DNA of 64,000 nucleotides from Blastobasis lacticolella (GCA_905147135.1 LR990052.1:16616200-16680199); one strand, 5' to 3'; positions 23,212 through 34,548 are shown, counted from the stretch's first letter. The notes: generated by a model not told the origin, from the letters alone. Translations and numbers: made by a program.

Positions 23212-24059
23212 CGAGTAGGTAGGCATTATAAAGATACGTGGACTAAATTGGCTCGGATAGCTGGAAGATCCACGTCATAAGGATGAAGAATAGGACACAA
23301 ACTTGAACAGAATATCTATTGCGTAAGGTGTCATAGAAATAGTACCTACCGTGGCTATCTCAGACAACATTTTCTCGTGTAAGTCTAGTATTAGTTGGCG
23401 CGAGTCTACCTAAATAAAGTAAAAACACAACCTGACAGTACTTGTGAGTTAACCAAACACTAGGAAGTAGATAAGAGTAATTATCCTGCAATGACGTCCT
23501 CAATTACCATCCAGCTTGGCGACCTGTGATCATCGATCCTTGGCCCTGGCACCAGGAAGCTAGCGACACCATCCGCCACGGTGTCGGTTCGCCGTAACAC
23601 AATACCCTCGCATACACTTACACACTACCGTTAGACAATTCGAAAGGGCGATCCTTTCAAGACATGTGACACCTCGCCTGGTGTTTCAGTTTCAATGCTT
23701 TTATTGTGGGATCGGTTCCTGGTCTGGTTCACAACGGTGAGATGAGTAATTGAAGGTTAAATTTGCGTAATTGTTTGAGACATCCGTGATATGGAGACTG
23801 CGAAATGGATATATGAAACTCGACGCATTTAAATGGTCTTTTTGTTGTGTGAACCCAACTCGAAAAGCTAGCTAGACTAACCTTTTGTAAAAGAAAAAAG
23901 AAAACAAACAGATACTTAATTGAAAATTCATACGGCGCATTATTATCACGCTATGTATGGTACGAGTTTGACTAAGTCGGTGTAACATGTTTATGCATGT
24001 TCAGTGCAACGTGATATATTTTAGTGTGATATATAACGCAGAAGCTTTCTTTTTGCAGT
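23212..24059. other. Unassigned
   Basis: A slightly GC-richer patch at 23500-23600 (GGCCCTGGCACCAGGAAGC and surroundings) lacks an open frame of note. Nothing else was identified. Confidence 0.45.
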
Positions 24060-24344
24060 TACCTACTAGTCATCATCATCACAGCCCGTAACAGTCCACT
24101 GCAGGACTTAAGGCCTCTCCCACGAAAGGGGAGGTTATTGCCATAATCTCCACGCTTGGCAGGCGGGTTGGAGATCGCAGTGTTTAAATATAACCATGGA
24201 AAATGCTGCTGCCCATTTTCCAGACTACGGAGACTCTTGATCTTTTGCCTCGAAAACATTAGTCGCCTTGTACGACACCCATGAGTGTAAAAGGTTGGTG
24301 CTATTCTACTCTGCCGGACACCACACGGCCAACTACCTACTAGT
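24060..24344 (-). mobile_element. Family C retroposon, copy 2, with 11-bp target duplication
   Basis: The body at 24071-24333 is the reverse complement of copies 1 and 3. The tail CATCATCATCACAGCCCG sits at the left end and the head CACACGGCCAAC at the right. TACCTACTAGT occurs on both sides (24060-24070 and 24334-24344), a perfect 11-bp direct repeat. A flanking duplication plus a tandem tail indicates target-primed reverse transcription. The body is about 263 bp, the best-defined copy of this family here. No protein is encoded; the 66-codon frame inside is incidental. Confidence 0.9.
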
Positions 24345-24761
24345 ACTAGTGTTTTATTAACGTGAAATAAATGACGCAGGAACCTTTTTTGCGGTAACTA
24401 GTACTTCGGCCAAAACCTACTCTTCAAAGATATTGCAACGGGTGAAGGTGTCGTACCCAACAGTCATTCTCCCCGCTAAACAATTTTTGATAGTCCATTT
24501 ATTTTTTATTATTGCGCCCATCGCTACGGGTAAAGGGCACAAGTGAAGGGAGGCGAAGAACTCTCATGATTACCAGCGCCGCGGGCCGGACTCTCTAAGC
24601 AAGAACATTAGCGCCTACGAGCTGAACTCCGCCTTGGGACAGCCTTTAGCCGGAAAGGCTTTTTAGACTTCATTGGATGCGACACCCCATGGAGATGGCG
24701 TGCGTCGACAGTCAAATATGGACATATTAGTAAGAATACCGATTGTCTTTCTATTGCTTGT
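24345..24761. other. Unassigned, with GC-rich segment
   Basis: 24520-24720 is clearly GC-richer than its surroundings (GCGCCGCGGGCCGGACTC and similar) but has no long frame. It may be an unrecognised dispersed repeat. Confidence 0.4.
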
Positions 24762-24896
24762 CGCAGGGTCACGGAGGTCAGATGGTAGTCGCTCCACTGT
24801 AATTATCTGATCGCCAAATCCTGGAGCATTGTCAAGGCGGACCCCGGGCCCTCGTTCTCAAGAGCACAACCGGGACATTAACGCCAAGATTATTAT
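24762..24896 (+). repeat. Ser-SINE 3' half
   Basis: It runs from CGCAGGGTCACGGAGGTCAG through GTCGCTCCACTGTAATTA, GACCCCGGGCCCTCG and GGGACATTAACGCCAAG to an (ATT)n tail. It is well preserved. Confidence 0.92.
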
Positions 24897-25320
24897 TATT
24901 TTATTTTAATTCCTATTGTCTTTGCAGCCGCAACAAATTAAATACTACATAGTAAACAATAAAGAAAGCCTAACACAATGTATGAGCATTAACGATTTGA
25001 CGCAGTTGGCGTTCAATCTAATATGTGGGATGATTGATTACATTATGATGACATGGTTAATAAATAATAATTGCCAACAAGTTACGTACGATCGGTTGTG
25101 TATTATGCAACAAGTTGTCAGCACAAAGTAGCAAATAGAAAATCGCCTTTAGTAAGTATACTTTGTGTTCTCAGGCAGAGGTTTAAGAAGGTGGGATCAT
25201 TTTTTACCAATAAACTTATGTCTATGTCTCTTACTTACCTAAGTATGTGATATTCTTATTGATAGAGATCACTTTGATCATCATAATGATGAGGTGGCAT
25301 TGGTAGGAGGATTGAACATA
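24897..25320. other. Unassigned
   Basis: A 71-codon frame (24916-25131) begins just after the SINE tail and shows no recognisable motif. Confidence 0.45.
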
Positions 25321-25449
25321 TTTTTTTATATATAATACGGCAAACAAACAGCCAAGCGTACCACCAGATGTAAAGTGGTCACCGCTGCCGCTGTCGCTGC
25401 CGCTGACATCCGCAACACCAGAGGCGCTACCAATGCGTTTTACAAGACC
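25321..25449 (-). repeat. Family D dispersed repeat
   Basis: On minus it reads AACGCATTGGTAGCGCCTCT, then GGTGACCACTTTACATCTGG and GTACGCTTGG...TTTGCCGTAT, the same order as the plus copy at 61941-62046. A GCTGCC/GCTGTC short tandem run (25384-25407) has expanded in the middle. Confidence 0.7.
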
Positions 25450-27368
25450 AAAAAATAATACATGTAAAATTCTACAGACCGAAATATTTATTGCGTACGG
25501 CTAGCTACTAAGTGAATTATGTATTCAAATTGAACGTAGGTAACATTCAGTATTCCTTTTCACAATATGATTACGAAACTCCTAAACAAGAAATAACGCG
25601 CTCTCACGAACAAAATGAAAGCAACTATGTAGCATACAAAAGAATAAATAAACTAAATAATAATTACATTCCCTACTTAGTCCCATATGGCACCAAAATA
25701 GTCCCCGGTAGAAGTAAATGTCTATACAACTGCGAGTGATATTGTCGATATCCGATTTAATCGATATCCCCAATTTCAATTACAGGATCACAATGGTGTC
25801 ATCGTCAGAGGGGGTGATTGTTTTCATTATCAGCTGGGGTGCAGGCCTATCCTAGGCATAACAGTCTGGTATATTTTATACTCTATCACGCTTGCTACCA
25901 ACTGCAATAGACGAATACTACGGCGTACATACAATATCAACTTATCATACTGGCGTACGAGGAGGACATACATTATTCACGGCAGTAGGTAGTGCGCTCT
26001 TGATACTAACTAATACTAACTGATAGCATGATGTTTACTGGCAAAGGATAGGCTTTTGAAAAAGCCCAAAGGACTCTGAAAATCGACTGGTTATGCTGCC
26101 AGTCCGGACAGCTGGCAACAATTTTGATTATCGATAATCCTTTTGTGATTCTAACTCAGAATGACAAAAAAAAATGAAATATCAATTTGATAAGACATAA
26201 ATGTCCAAACATCGTAATTATTTCAGATTAATTATAAGCACACAAAACATAAAAATTTGGTAATAAACATAAATCTATCACTAAGCTTCGAGAGAAAGCG
26301 ACTCAAAACATTTCAAAATGAATTGGTCGATTTTTAGTTAGACTAATGCTTGTCCAATCTCGTTTTAAGCATATAGGGGTGGCATTGTCATCAAGTGCAA
26401 GGATGCAAGGGATGGGGGCTGGAGAGGGATGCGCTATTGTCATCGCCGCCGCCCCCGGGGTTGCGGAGCCACGTGCATACTCGAGAGTGTGTGCTTATCG
26501 TAATTGGAAATTACGCGGTCAGATGCGCAAACGCAGCTCGTCTGGGGATTCGGTATAATTTGGTACTGGCATGTGTGAAAAAGAATTTTTAGATGTATAT
26601 GTAGGTCGCTCAAAGAATCATGTTCTAAGCGACCATGGGTGGAGTGAGTGAGAAGAGGTGTGTCAGGCGTACCTTGTGGCACGGGATACGGGTGTGAGTG
26701 TGTATGTAAGTATGTATGTACTATATATAAAACTAGATAGATAGATTAATTCGATTGCAGACAAAGGTGGCCGCTATCGCTTCAAGCCAACTCTACCAGA
26801 AAACATTACGTTTTTAACACAATGTTCAATTGAATGCATCACAACAATGACAGTTACCTATACAGTATCAGTCACAGTTTTGCTTTGGAAAACGAAAGTA
26901 AAAGCATACGTTTTTAAAACATGTTGGAATAACTACCTACTTACTACCACATAAATTCTCAACCAGGTCCAGGAAAGTCTTAAAAGACTAGCCTTATTCA
27001 CTGAGGGACAAATGACAATGTACGCAACTTAATGCCCTATGGGAAACTATGCAACAAAGTGCGGTCTAGTGTAATGTATAGAAAACTCGACTTTCTTTTG
27101 TGCATGCACTTTCATCAGCATTGCGTGGGAAGATATAAGTGCTTGACCGCATATTCACAAAATAAAACTCAACGGCCACACTTTCGACACGACCGTTTCA
27201 CTTAATCAAGTCCATTTGACAGGCTCATATTCATTATTGTCAAATGAGAAGTAGGAAGTTTAGAGAAATGGAATTGAATGATTGCTTATCTGTTAAATAG
27301 GTTGGGTTAATATTTGGAAGATAACCGAGCGTCGCGTGAAAATATTGTCACATATCACGCGCCCGGCC
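25450..27368. other. Unassigned, with a GC-rich island
   Basis: Around 26400-26560 the sequence turns GC-rich (ATCGCCGCCGCCCCCGGGG). Three overlapping frames of 65-80 codons appear on both strands there, which argues for composition rather than a gene. From 26590 to 26700 AGCGACCATGGGTGGAGTGA resembles dispersed repeat sequence that I cannot name. Confidence 0.4.
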
Positions 27369-27567
27369 GAGCTCTTACTGTGAGGGAAAATATCGTGTTT
27401 GATTAAATGCAAACCAGATTCCCTTGTTAAAAGGATCAAGGAAGTTAAACGGCATTCATTCCACTGTAATAACCTGATCTGCCAAACCCTGCATCATGGT
27501 CAAGGCAGACTCCGTGCCCTCGCGCGAGTGAGCACAACCAGAATATTAACGCCGAGCTGATTACTTT
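27369..27567 (+). repeat. Ser-SINE, 5'-truncated
   Basis: It starts in the GAGCTCTTACTGTGAGGGAA segment, loses part of the middle, then continues through CCACTGTAATAACCTGATCT, CATGGTCAAGGCAGAC and ATTAACGCCGAG. It is diverged. Confidence 0.82.
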
Positions 27568-28349
27568 TATAGAAAGGATATTTTAATTGTTGTCTTTACT
27601 ATTTAACAGTTTATTGTTTATAAGATAAAAGATACACGTTATGTTACAGAAGTATAAGACACAACAGGCACTGCTTATCTCTAGAAAGAAATCTCTTCCA
27701 GCAGGCAGAGAGAGATGTTATAATAGACGCCGATAAGCATGCACAATACAACCAAATATATAAATACATAAAATACCTACATATACCTATATATTTTTTA
27801 ATATTTGTTAATAATAACATCTCCATGTTTTCTGGGTATTGGTGTTTCTGAACTTTATATTTATTGTCTCTGCAAATAGTTTATACGTACCATAATAAGT
27901 GCTTATAACTTTAGCAGTATCAGGCAAGTAGATACCAAATTGTAGCGGTAAGAGTGAGGAACTAATGTTTTTCGTTGGTCTCTGACACTACTGTTGCCTA
28001 ACTTAACAACTAAATAACCTGGTGCTCAAATAACCATAAAAATATCGGAAAGCAGGTCGTCAAACTCCCACACGCCATACGGGTACCTGATAAAAGTTAA
28101 CACTATAAATATTCAACAACGACATTCGAAAATGGGCCAGTGACGTTTCATCATGTAGATATCGGGTGACAATTAAATTGATAACGTTATGGTGATGTCT
28201 CTATTCGACAGTTAACCTCTGTTTTCGAAAGGTTAATCGAGTTTACATATCTACGCCTACATTATTACACTTACGAAACTTTCCAGAAAAGAGACACCTA
28301 TCTCAAATGCCTACAAAGCATTCGCGACTCCCGGCGTGACTCGCCGGCT
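27568..28349. other. Unassigned
   Basis: AT-rich; only a 60-codon minus frame at 27644-27826. No repeat was matched. Confidence 0.5.
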
Positions 28350-28390
28350 CTATAGGCGGCGGTGACCACTTTCCGTCAGGTGTCGAGCAA
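28350..28390 (+). repeat. Family D fragment
   Basis: GGCGGCGGTGACCACTTTCC and GTCAGGTG match the core of the repeat at 61941. The flanks do not continue the match. Confidence 0.55.
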
Positions 28391-28475
28391 ACTCCTTCCT
28401 TCCTCTATTATAATCAAGTTCAAATGTAAAATACTTTTTCATAACCCAACTTTTATCCGAGCTCAGTTTTAACTG

Positions 28476-28717
28476 GATACCATTTACGGTCAGAGTACTT
28501 GTCAAGACCAATCAAACGAGCCCAAACTCGATGGGTTTATCATGCATAGTTTAGGAGTGCCTATGACTATCTTCCATCATCATAATCAGACCCTGAATAT
28601 CACCTAGGGGTATAGTACTCATCAAGACCATATCAAAGAGCCCAAACACAATGGGGCTTTTTGCATTCATTAGTTTCTAAGACCACCTTCCGACTCCATT
28701 ATCAGACCAGCTCCAAG
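28476..28717. repeat. Two-copy tandem repeat, 120-bp period
   Basis: GTCAAGACCA at 28501 and ATCAAGACCA at 28621, each followed by GAGCCCAAAC.C.ATGGG and a TGCAT.CAT.AGT segment, show two diverged 120-bp units. A partial third may begin at 28711. The preceding and following text (CATCATAATCAGACC) shares a short phrase. It has no coding frame. Confidence 0.7.
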
Positions 28718-29169
28718 GTACCATATTAATGCATTGTCATCCAAGTTACATAGTAGTATGCCAAATATCAGGTCAACTTAACGTCGGAAACTGGGTCAAA
28801 TTAGGCCTTCAAGATTTATCCCGATCATACATACAGACATAGTTGCAATTGCAAGTGAACTTGCTTTCCACTCCGAGTTTGGGAACTAAAGGTATGTCTT
28901 CGACTCTCATCTTGCACCAACCGTATCCATTATCAGGCTAAGAATACAGAACAAATACTGCAGCTATTAGCTCCGATAAGTTTTGATACCTATCTAAATA
29001 TTACTGCTCTATTTTCGAATTTCGACAGCCATTGTCGATGTTTATGGGTCTCTGAATCCGTTTTATGGAAACGGGTATCTAAATGGAGCATTATTCTTCA
29101 GGTTACTACGATATAGACGTAAGTGTTGGTAGCTATTAAGTGTTAGAAGTGGTTTAGATATTACTGAGG
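28718..29169. other. Unassigned
   Basis: Probably the continuation of the dispersed repeat that contains the 120-bp units (GGAAACTGGGTCAAATTAGG near 28785), but its end is not visible. Confidence 0.35.
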
Positions 29170-29346
29170 ACGTCATTGTGCGTATAATTACGGTAGCCAG
29201 CGCAATTACGGGCTTGAGGCATTTCATATTGGTCCTCACAGTGACAACGCACCTGCGGTTCTGCATTTTTGTTACCTGCAACCTAAATGCATTAATCGTA
29301 GATGTTATGGGCGACAGTTACCGCTTACCATCAGGTAGCCGTACCG
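29170..29346 (+). repeat. Family E dispersed repeat
   Basis: It contains GTAATTACG-like spacing, GACAACGCACCTGCGG, CTGCATTTTTGTTACC, CTGCAACCTAAATGCATTAA, GGGCGACAGTTACCGCTTAC and CATCAGGTAGCC. The same phrases recur at 35020, 42030 and 50830. Confidence 0.75.
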
Positions 29347-29742
29347 TTTGTAATTTTTTTTTTTATCTTAATCGACGACACCATACAGAAAAACAGTAGA
29401 CCCTTTAGCTATATATAGGTATACTGTTAGTTTATTATTTTCACCGCGTGTGGTGTGCAGAAGTATAATAAAAATAATCTTGTATTTTGTTATTTATGAT
29501 ATTACGTAGGAGTTCACCACGTCGAAATATTTCATCTACATATGATTTTTCCCGCAACTTCGACCGTTAAAATTCGTTCAGTTATTGACGAGACAAAACT
29601 AGCCTTCCCACCCAATCATTTATCTATCTCCTTGCTAAATTTTATCCAAATCAGCTCAGTGGTTTAGGCGTGAACACGTAACAAACAGACAGATTTTCTT
29701 TCACATTTACAATATTAGATTGGATAGGTACTTGAGTCCCAC
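29347..29742. other. Unassigned, possible family F-related debris
   Basis: 29510-29700 holds phrases such as CCAAATCAGCTCAGTGG and AACAAACAGACAGATTTTC that look like a decayed insect dispersed repeat. No boundaries are visible. Confidence 0.35.
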
Positions 29743-29832
29743 AGTTTTTTATGTGCAGACAAATAGGCATGCGGGCCTGATGGAAAGTGGTCACCGCCGC
29801 CAGGGGCGCTACCAATGCGTTGCCAGCCACTA
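29743..29832 (-). repeat. Family D dispersed repeat
   Basis: Minus strand: AACGCATTGGTAGCGCCCCT, GGCGGCGGTGACCACTTTCC, ATCAGGCCCGCATGCC. This is the same unit as at 25321. Confidence 0.7.
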
Positions 29833-30799
29833 AGGAACAGTAATACTTACCCAAAACACAAAGTATACATCCCCAATTAACATCGACGGTGAAGACAACT
29901 CGAAATAAACACGCAAGTGCATTATTTACTTTAACCGCTCGCCAGATGCAACCCATCACATCCAAGATGGCGGAAGATTAATAGGCAATAAATACATCCA
30001 TTGCAATACAGGGAAGCGTTCACTACATAGTTATTATGTTTATCGGGCTCACGTTATCGAGTCGATAGTCGCTGTGCTACTTGTATGCTCCGATTGGACT
30101 CTATTGAAGTTTTATCGACACAGGAGCGGCATTGGGGGCACCTCTATTGTTTCTATCGCTTTTCCGAGGACCATTAAATTCGCCACATACATTCACCGAC
30201 TTGGATTCCTATTGTTCTTAGTGCATCCACTTTTATCACCACACTTCCTGGTTGCGGCCTGATTGCGGTTGCATTGGAATGAAAACTATCCCACAACTGT
30301 TATGGGTGACAGTAAATAATCTTTACGGTTCCAAGAAATGGATTGCAGAAGCCCTGGATGGATATTGGATGAGTTTTAGTGGTCGGCAAACGCCGACGTA
30401 AACGAGAGTACCTACCGTAATAGAAACGAAGACAGATAAAAATATCGACGATAAAACTAAAATATTTAGTGATTTTAATGGAAGCTAAGAACCATTTTGA
30501 CAAATATGTCTTTAATATAAAGATACTGCATCAAATTAGTTCCCGTTCGGGAGCTAGACACACTTCACACTGACACCCTTCTTTTTGCATTGGCGCTTAA
30601 AAATAAGAAGATAAAACACAACCGTTTTATATTATTTTATTTATGTATTATCCGTTATTATCATCATTAAGATCTCGTAAGTCTTAGCTGCACCCGTAGC
30701 GTAAGGGTTTTGTCGCGCACGAGACAGCGAGATAATTTTGCGTTGTAAGAGACACAAACTACAAAGCTTGTCATGCTCCGGCTGCAGGTCTGCCTCTAA
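29833..30799. other. Unassigned
   Basis: Frames of 62-67 codons only (30074-30262 plus, 30300-30503 minus), without motifs. Confidence 0.5.
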
Positions 30800-30915
30800 G
30801 GCGCTGTCCTAACTGACAACGGTCGTGCGACGGACGGTTTTGAAGTCTCCCATTGGTCGGGCGACGTCCGTCATACGTCCATGATCGCACGACAGCTGCC
30901 AATTAGGATAGCCCC
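30800..30915. mobile_element. MITE, Harbinger-like, copy 1
   Basis: The ends are GGCGCTGTCCTAA and, inverted at the other end, GGGGCTATCCTAA. The inner arms also pair (GGTCGTGCGAC... with GTCGTGCGATC inverted). TAA flanks both sides (30797-30799 and 30916-30918). A second, 130-bp copy with TTA on both sides lies at 39466. A TWA trinucleotide duplication is typical of PIF/Harbinger transposases. It is noncoding. Confidence 0.82.
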
Positions 30916-30919
30916 TAAA

Positions 30920-31104
30920 GGGCCCTCCAAATATCCCGCGCGAATCGCCCGCGTAGCTGTGAACCACCCGCGAATAATGAGTGTAGTACCGTTTCGAGTA
31001 TTCTTCACGGCTTCATGCCGCGTTCTCGCCTTATTCCCCGATTGTTGTCGGTTGTTCCATGACAAATAGAACGCGACGGTCGAACTTGGCGCTAAAACGA
31101 TAGG
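30920..31104. other. GC-rich spacer
   Basis: Between the MITE and the LINE-L remnant, overlapping frames of 62 and 64 codons occupy both strands (30871-31069). CpG is frequent (CGCGCGAATCGCCCGCG). No promoter or gene could be assigned. Confidence 0.35.
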
Positions 31105-31250
31105 TCGCGAGTGTGTTCTGTGATTATTATAATCTAGACGCTTTCAAGGCTAGGGTGAATATACTGTCCCTAGACAGACATGCTCCACCATCGGCCGCAT
31201 CGTCACTTACCAGCAGTTGAGATGTCGGTCAAATGCCTAGCCAGGCACTA
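31105..31250 (+). pseudogene. LINE-L ORF2 C-terminus
   Basis: A frame reads V-F-C-D then YNLDAFKARVN, then LDRHAPPSAASSLTSS and a stop near 31216. Four other copies here encode the same YNL.AFKA.V peptide, so this is the conserved C-terminal end of one LINE polymerase. The upstream RT and endonuclease domains are absent, as expected after 5' truncation. The 3' UTR continues GATGTCGGTCAAATGCCTAG. Confidence 0.82.
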
Positions 31251-32810
31251 ATTACGAGTTTAAGAAAAAATATACGACGGTTTACGAAGCCAAACTAGCT
31301 GATGTGCATTATTTACCATAGACCTGTTAAAAAGAACTGTTAACAACAATTTTCGCCCTTTTCCCACGCCCTCGTACTGTTCGAGATGCGATATTCTGTC
31401 CACAGATCATCAAACTTCCTGTCACGTCAACTAAGGTAGGAACGTGGGTCGCAAGATACAGTTATGCGCAGCAATATTTACCATGACAACCGACGATACG
31501 TGTGGCCGTCTGTGTGTACACGCCTGCGCTATTGCGGTAACTACCCACATTTAGGTTTATTAGGGCTAGTTTTTTTTTACCACTGTTTAAATAGAGGCCG
31601 TAACTATCGTAGAGCTCATTGAATGAGTGATTCAGATAGAAGGAAGGGTTCCGTAACAGAACGAAAACATAAGAAAACATAGTTCATCCAAGACGGCTTA
31701 AGTATGTACTTATTGTGGTCTTTTTTTATATTTTACGTTCCAGACCCGTTCCCGCGGAAACCACATTCAATTCCGAGATAAATAAAGTGATGTTCTGCTA
31801 AGCTATGTGACTGGCAAATTCCATCAAAATGCGTTCTGTGTTTTTTGCATAAATGAGTAACAAACATCCATTCATCCTTTCAAACTTTCGCAATGATAAT
31901 ATTAGTAAGATGTCTAAATAAATTCATTCCGGTGATATACAAACAGGTATTGCATTCTTAGGAATTGGAATGGGTCCAGTTAGCTCTCTTTCTGTTCTAA
32001 ATCTAAACACATTGCTGACATCATAGCTTTTCGAACAAAATAAGCCGAACAGTCGCTATCGTCCTTGACATCAAAGCTGCAGAGACATGACCTGGGTGTG
32101 ATACATAAATTATGTAGTACACAAAGACTCTAAGCAATAAAAGTCGTATGGTCGAGGTTTCCATTCGACAAACACATTCAGTATTCATAGACAAAGCTCA
32201 TTCACTAGTTTATTCTTGACTTTTTACAGGTCACCATCAATGCATCTACTACATTTTGTCAAGCCTAAAGTAGGTCCAACTAATTATGCGGCCAAGAAAC
32301 TGATTTTATGCTTGTGCTTGTGCGTGATTTCCGGCTTAACTAATGGGGAGATAGGTAGCCAGTAGGTATATTATAGTATCAACAACACAATTTCAGCTCA
32401 GTCTTGGTGCGGGCCTTTGTGGCTCAAGGCTCATCTCAATTAATGAACCTGTGCTTCCGAAGCTCCGGCAGCTATTTGCTTAGTTAGAGCACGGTCCCTT
32501 TGACGCGATCTTCAAAGTTATTGCAGATATTATTCCAATTTAAACTAATGCATTAAATTAAAGTTGTTGGAGTGTAAAACGTTTGGCCTGGTAATATCAT
32601 ATGTATGATAATATGTCATAGGTTTACGTAGTTTTACGTAACATAGTCAAATGTTTCCCAAAATACTCACCAGATTTTATCGGAACCCAGAAAAGAACCA
32701 TCTTTATTACACCGGTTTTCAAATAAAGCAGCATCGAAATCGGTCCATCCGTTCGGGGTCTGACACAGACTGACACACAGATTCAGATACAAACGTCCAA
32801 CTCCAAACAC
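31251..32810. other. Unassigned
   Basis: 32680-32800 contains AAATCGGTCCATCCGTTCGG and similar phrases of a decayed insect dispersed repeat. A 72-codon minus frame (31462-31680) has no motif. Confidence 0.4.
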
Positions 32811-33104
32811 TCATCTTTTTGAACCGCACCGGAATAGTCTAGAGAAGAACCTCATCATATCAGCCGAGACGCCCTGCCTGGCAATCCCTAGAGTTATGAC
32901 GGTGACCTTGGTTCGCGGATTTCCCCATTTCTGATTCGATCGCGCAACGAGACTCCGAGCATAGCCCTTTCCATTGCTCTTTGGGTAACAGTGAGCTTTC
33001 TTATAAGGCCCATAGTGAGCGGCCACGTTTCTGTTCCGTAAGGTTGAGAAGAACCTATTAGTGAAGTATGTCCCGCCACATTGTAGAGGCAGTGCTATCA
33101 CCAT
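32811..33104 (-). pseudogene. RTE-like LINE ORF2 fragment, frameshifted
   Basis: On minus, one frame (33079-32894) reads YGTETWPLTMGLIRKLTVTQ followed by RAMERAMLGVSLRDRIRN. This is the segment that follows the reverse-transcriptase domain in RTE-type LINE polymerases of insects (YG.E.W, then R.MER.MLG.S..DR.RN, family knowledge). A second frame (33104-32811) stays open for 97 codons and overlaps; the reading shifts between them, so at least one frameshift is present. The RT catalytic motif and endonuclease are not in the window. It is oriented away from the CpG island beginning at about 33205. Confidence 0.85.
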
Positions 33105-33204
33105 AATTGTACCAATTTAAATACTTCCTCCCAAGAGGTTCGCTCACATTACTGCGGCCCTAAATCTCTTTCGCTTCCTCCGGCCAGCATCCCACCTCGG
33201 CAGT

Positions 33205-33300
33205 TAACCGCGATGTTTACTACGCCGCGCCCACGCGCGCTCAATGGGCCGCGGTGTCGCAAGCTGCGCACGCGCAGGTAGCGCGACCGCGCGTCTTGGT
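33205..33300. promoter_or_regulatory. CpG-dense island with NRF1-type site
   Basis: About 100 bp of sequence such as ACGCCGCGCCCACGCGCGC stands out in an otherwise CpG-poor region. TGCGCACGCGCA at 33265-33276 is a perfect fit to the palindromic NRF1 consensus YGCGCAYGCGCR (the insect homologue is erect wing), and GCGCGACCGCGCG follows. Such islands mark many broadly expressed insect promoters, but I see no TATA box, initiator or downstream coding exon that proves one here. Confidence 0.45.
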
Positions 33301-33443
33301 GCTTTTGCCACGTAATGTTTGAACCAGATTAAATTGTGGAACTCAAATGTGTTAGAGTGAGGTTGGTGATAAAAAACGGATACGATAAAGGAAAAAAGGA
33401 AATTCAATTACATAAAGTAATACCATAAACATTTTTACACTTC

Positions 33444-33476
33444 AAAGGTGACAAACAAGCCTGATGGTAAACTGGA
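33444..33476 (-). repeat. Family D fragment
   Basis: GGTGACAAACAAGCCTGATG followed by GTAAACTGG matches the end of the family D repeat (compare 48227). Confidence 0.45.
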
Positions 33477-34264
33477 TTTTTGCCTTCTGTGTCCTACCGC
33501 AGGGCAATCAGCTCTCCCATTTTAAAAATATTAAGTCCAAAACTTGAATGCAAAAGAATGGTTTCAATTTACTATTAAGGAACATATAAGTATGTCATAA
33601 ATAAACTGCACAAGTTGCAGTCAAAATTATTCTTCGGAAGTAGGTTTCGTATCGATTCGATTCAAAAATTTTAGAAAGCATTATCCATTGGCATTGGTTT
33701 CCGTCGATAATTTACTGATAGTTTATTGTGATAAAATCAGTCTGTTTTCTAGTACGAAATCTCGAATTTCTTATTAGTCAAAACGATGTAAAAAGTTTGT
33801 CACGAAATCTCGGACAATAGTTGATATTTTCATCGTTACAATCTTAAAACCCGAACACAATACATTGTAACACAAAGGATATCTAAACAACAACTAAAAT
33901 AGCATATCGAGCTCCCTACAAACACGTGGTCGTATCAATAATAATTAAGATAATAATTATGAATCCCGATTGTTAAAGTATCAATACTACTGAATAGCGG
34001 TATACGATCCGCGCCAGCAAGTCTAGGGAAGTGATTGTTGTTTTAATGTGCTCCACTACAATAAAGGAGAATGTGAGTGTAGGTATATATAATAATAGTC
34101 CCTATATACCGACTTATATACGGACATCCCTATTACATTTTATCTGATTTGTATATTGTACCTAAAAAGACTGACCTACTGATAAATAAAGGTGAAGGTG
34201 AAACTGCTGAACCTGTAAGTACAAGATTAGTGGCCTATAGCACGGGTTAAAAAAGTATTAAATC
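33477..34264. other. Unassigned
   Basis: AT-rich; no frame or repeat identified. Confidence 0.5.
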
Positions 34265-34468
34265 GATAGAGTGAGGGATCGGAAAAGTTAATTTGTGCCC
34301 ATGGACCATCTGCCATAGAAAACTTTACAAACAAAAAATAACGAAAGTTATCTATGCCTTGGGTATGCTCAACGCGCTTCTGGCATCGGCACCCGAGTGT
34401 GACTTATTTGACTGGCGATGGATGGATGTGTGCAAGGAATGCCTGAAGTACTGCGAGAGGATTAATGA
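34265..34468 (+). CDS. Coding-like open segment ending before an (AAAT)n tail
   Basis: From just after an in-frame TAG at about 34267 the plus strand stays open for about 66 codons to TGA. The last part reads KVIYALGMLNALLASAPECD and then LFDWRWMDVCKECLKYCERI-N-E-stop. The mixed, Trp/Cys-containing composition is unlike the AT-driven frames elsewhere. There is no family I can name. A (TAAA)n tract follows 80 bp later, so this may be the C-terminus of a LINE ORF with its tail; a terminal exon is the alternative. It has no start codon of its own and no good splice acceptor upstream. Confidence 0.3.
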
Positions 34469-34548
34469 ATGATAATTTTTAGTAATAGATACTGATATAT
34501 ATTTAGCTTTCAGTGAATTGGTTTTTACTGTAATACTGTAAAGTTGTT

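Noticed and set aside
26346..26682. Gene in the GC-rich island
   Set aside because: Overlapping frames on both strands and no motif point to composition, not selection.
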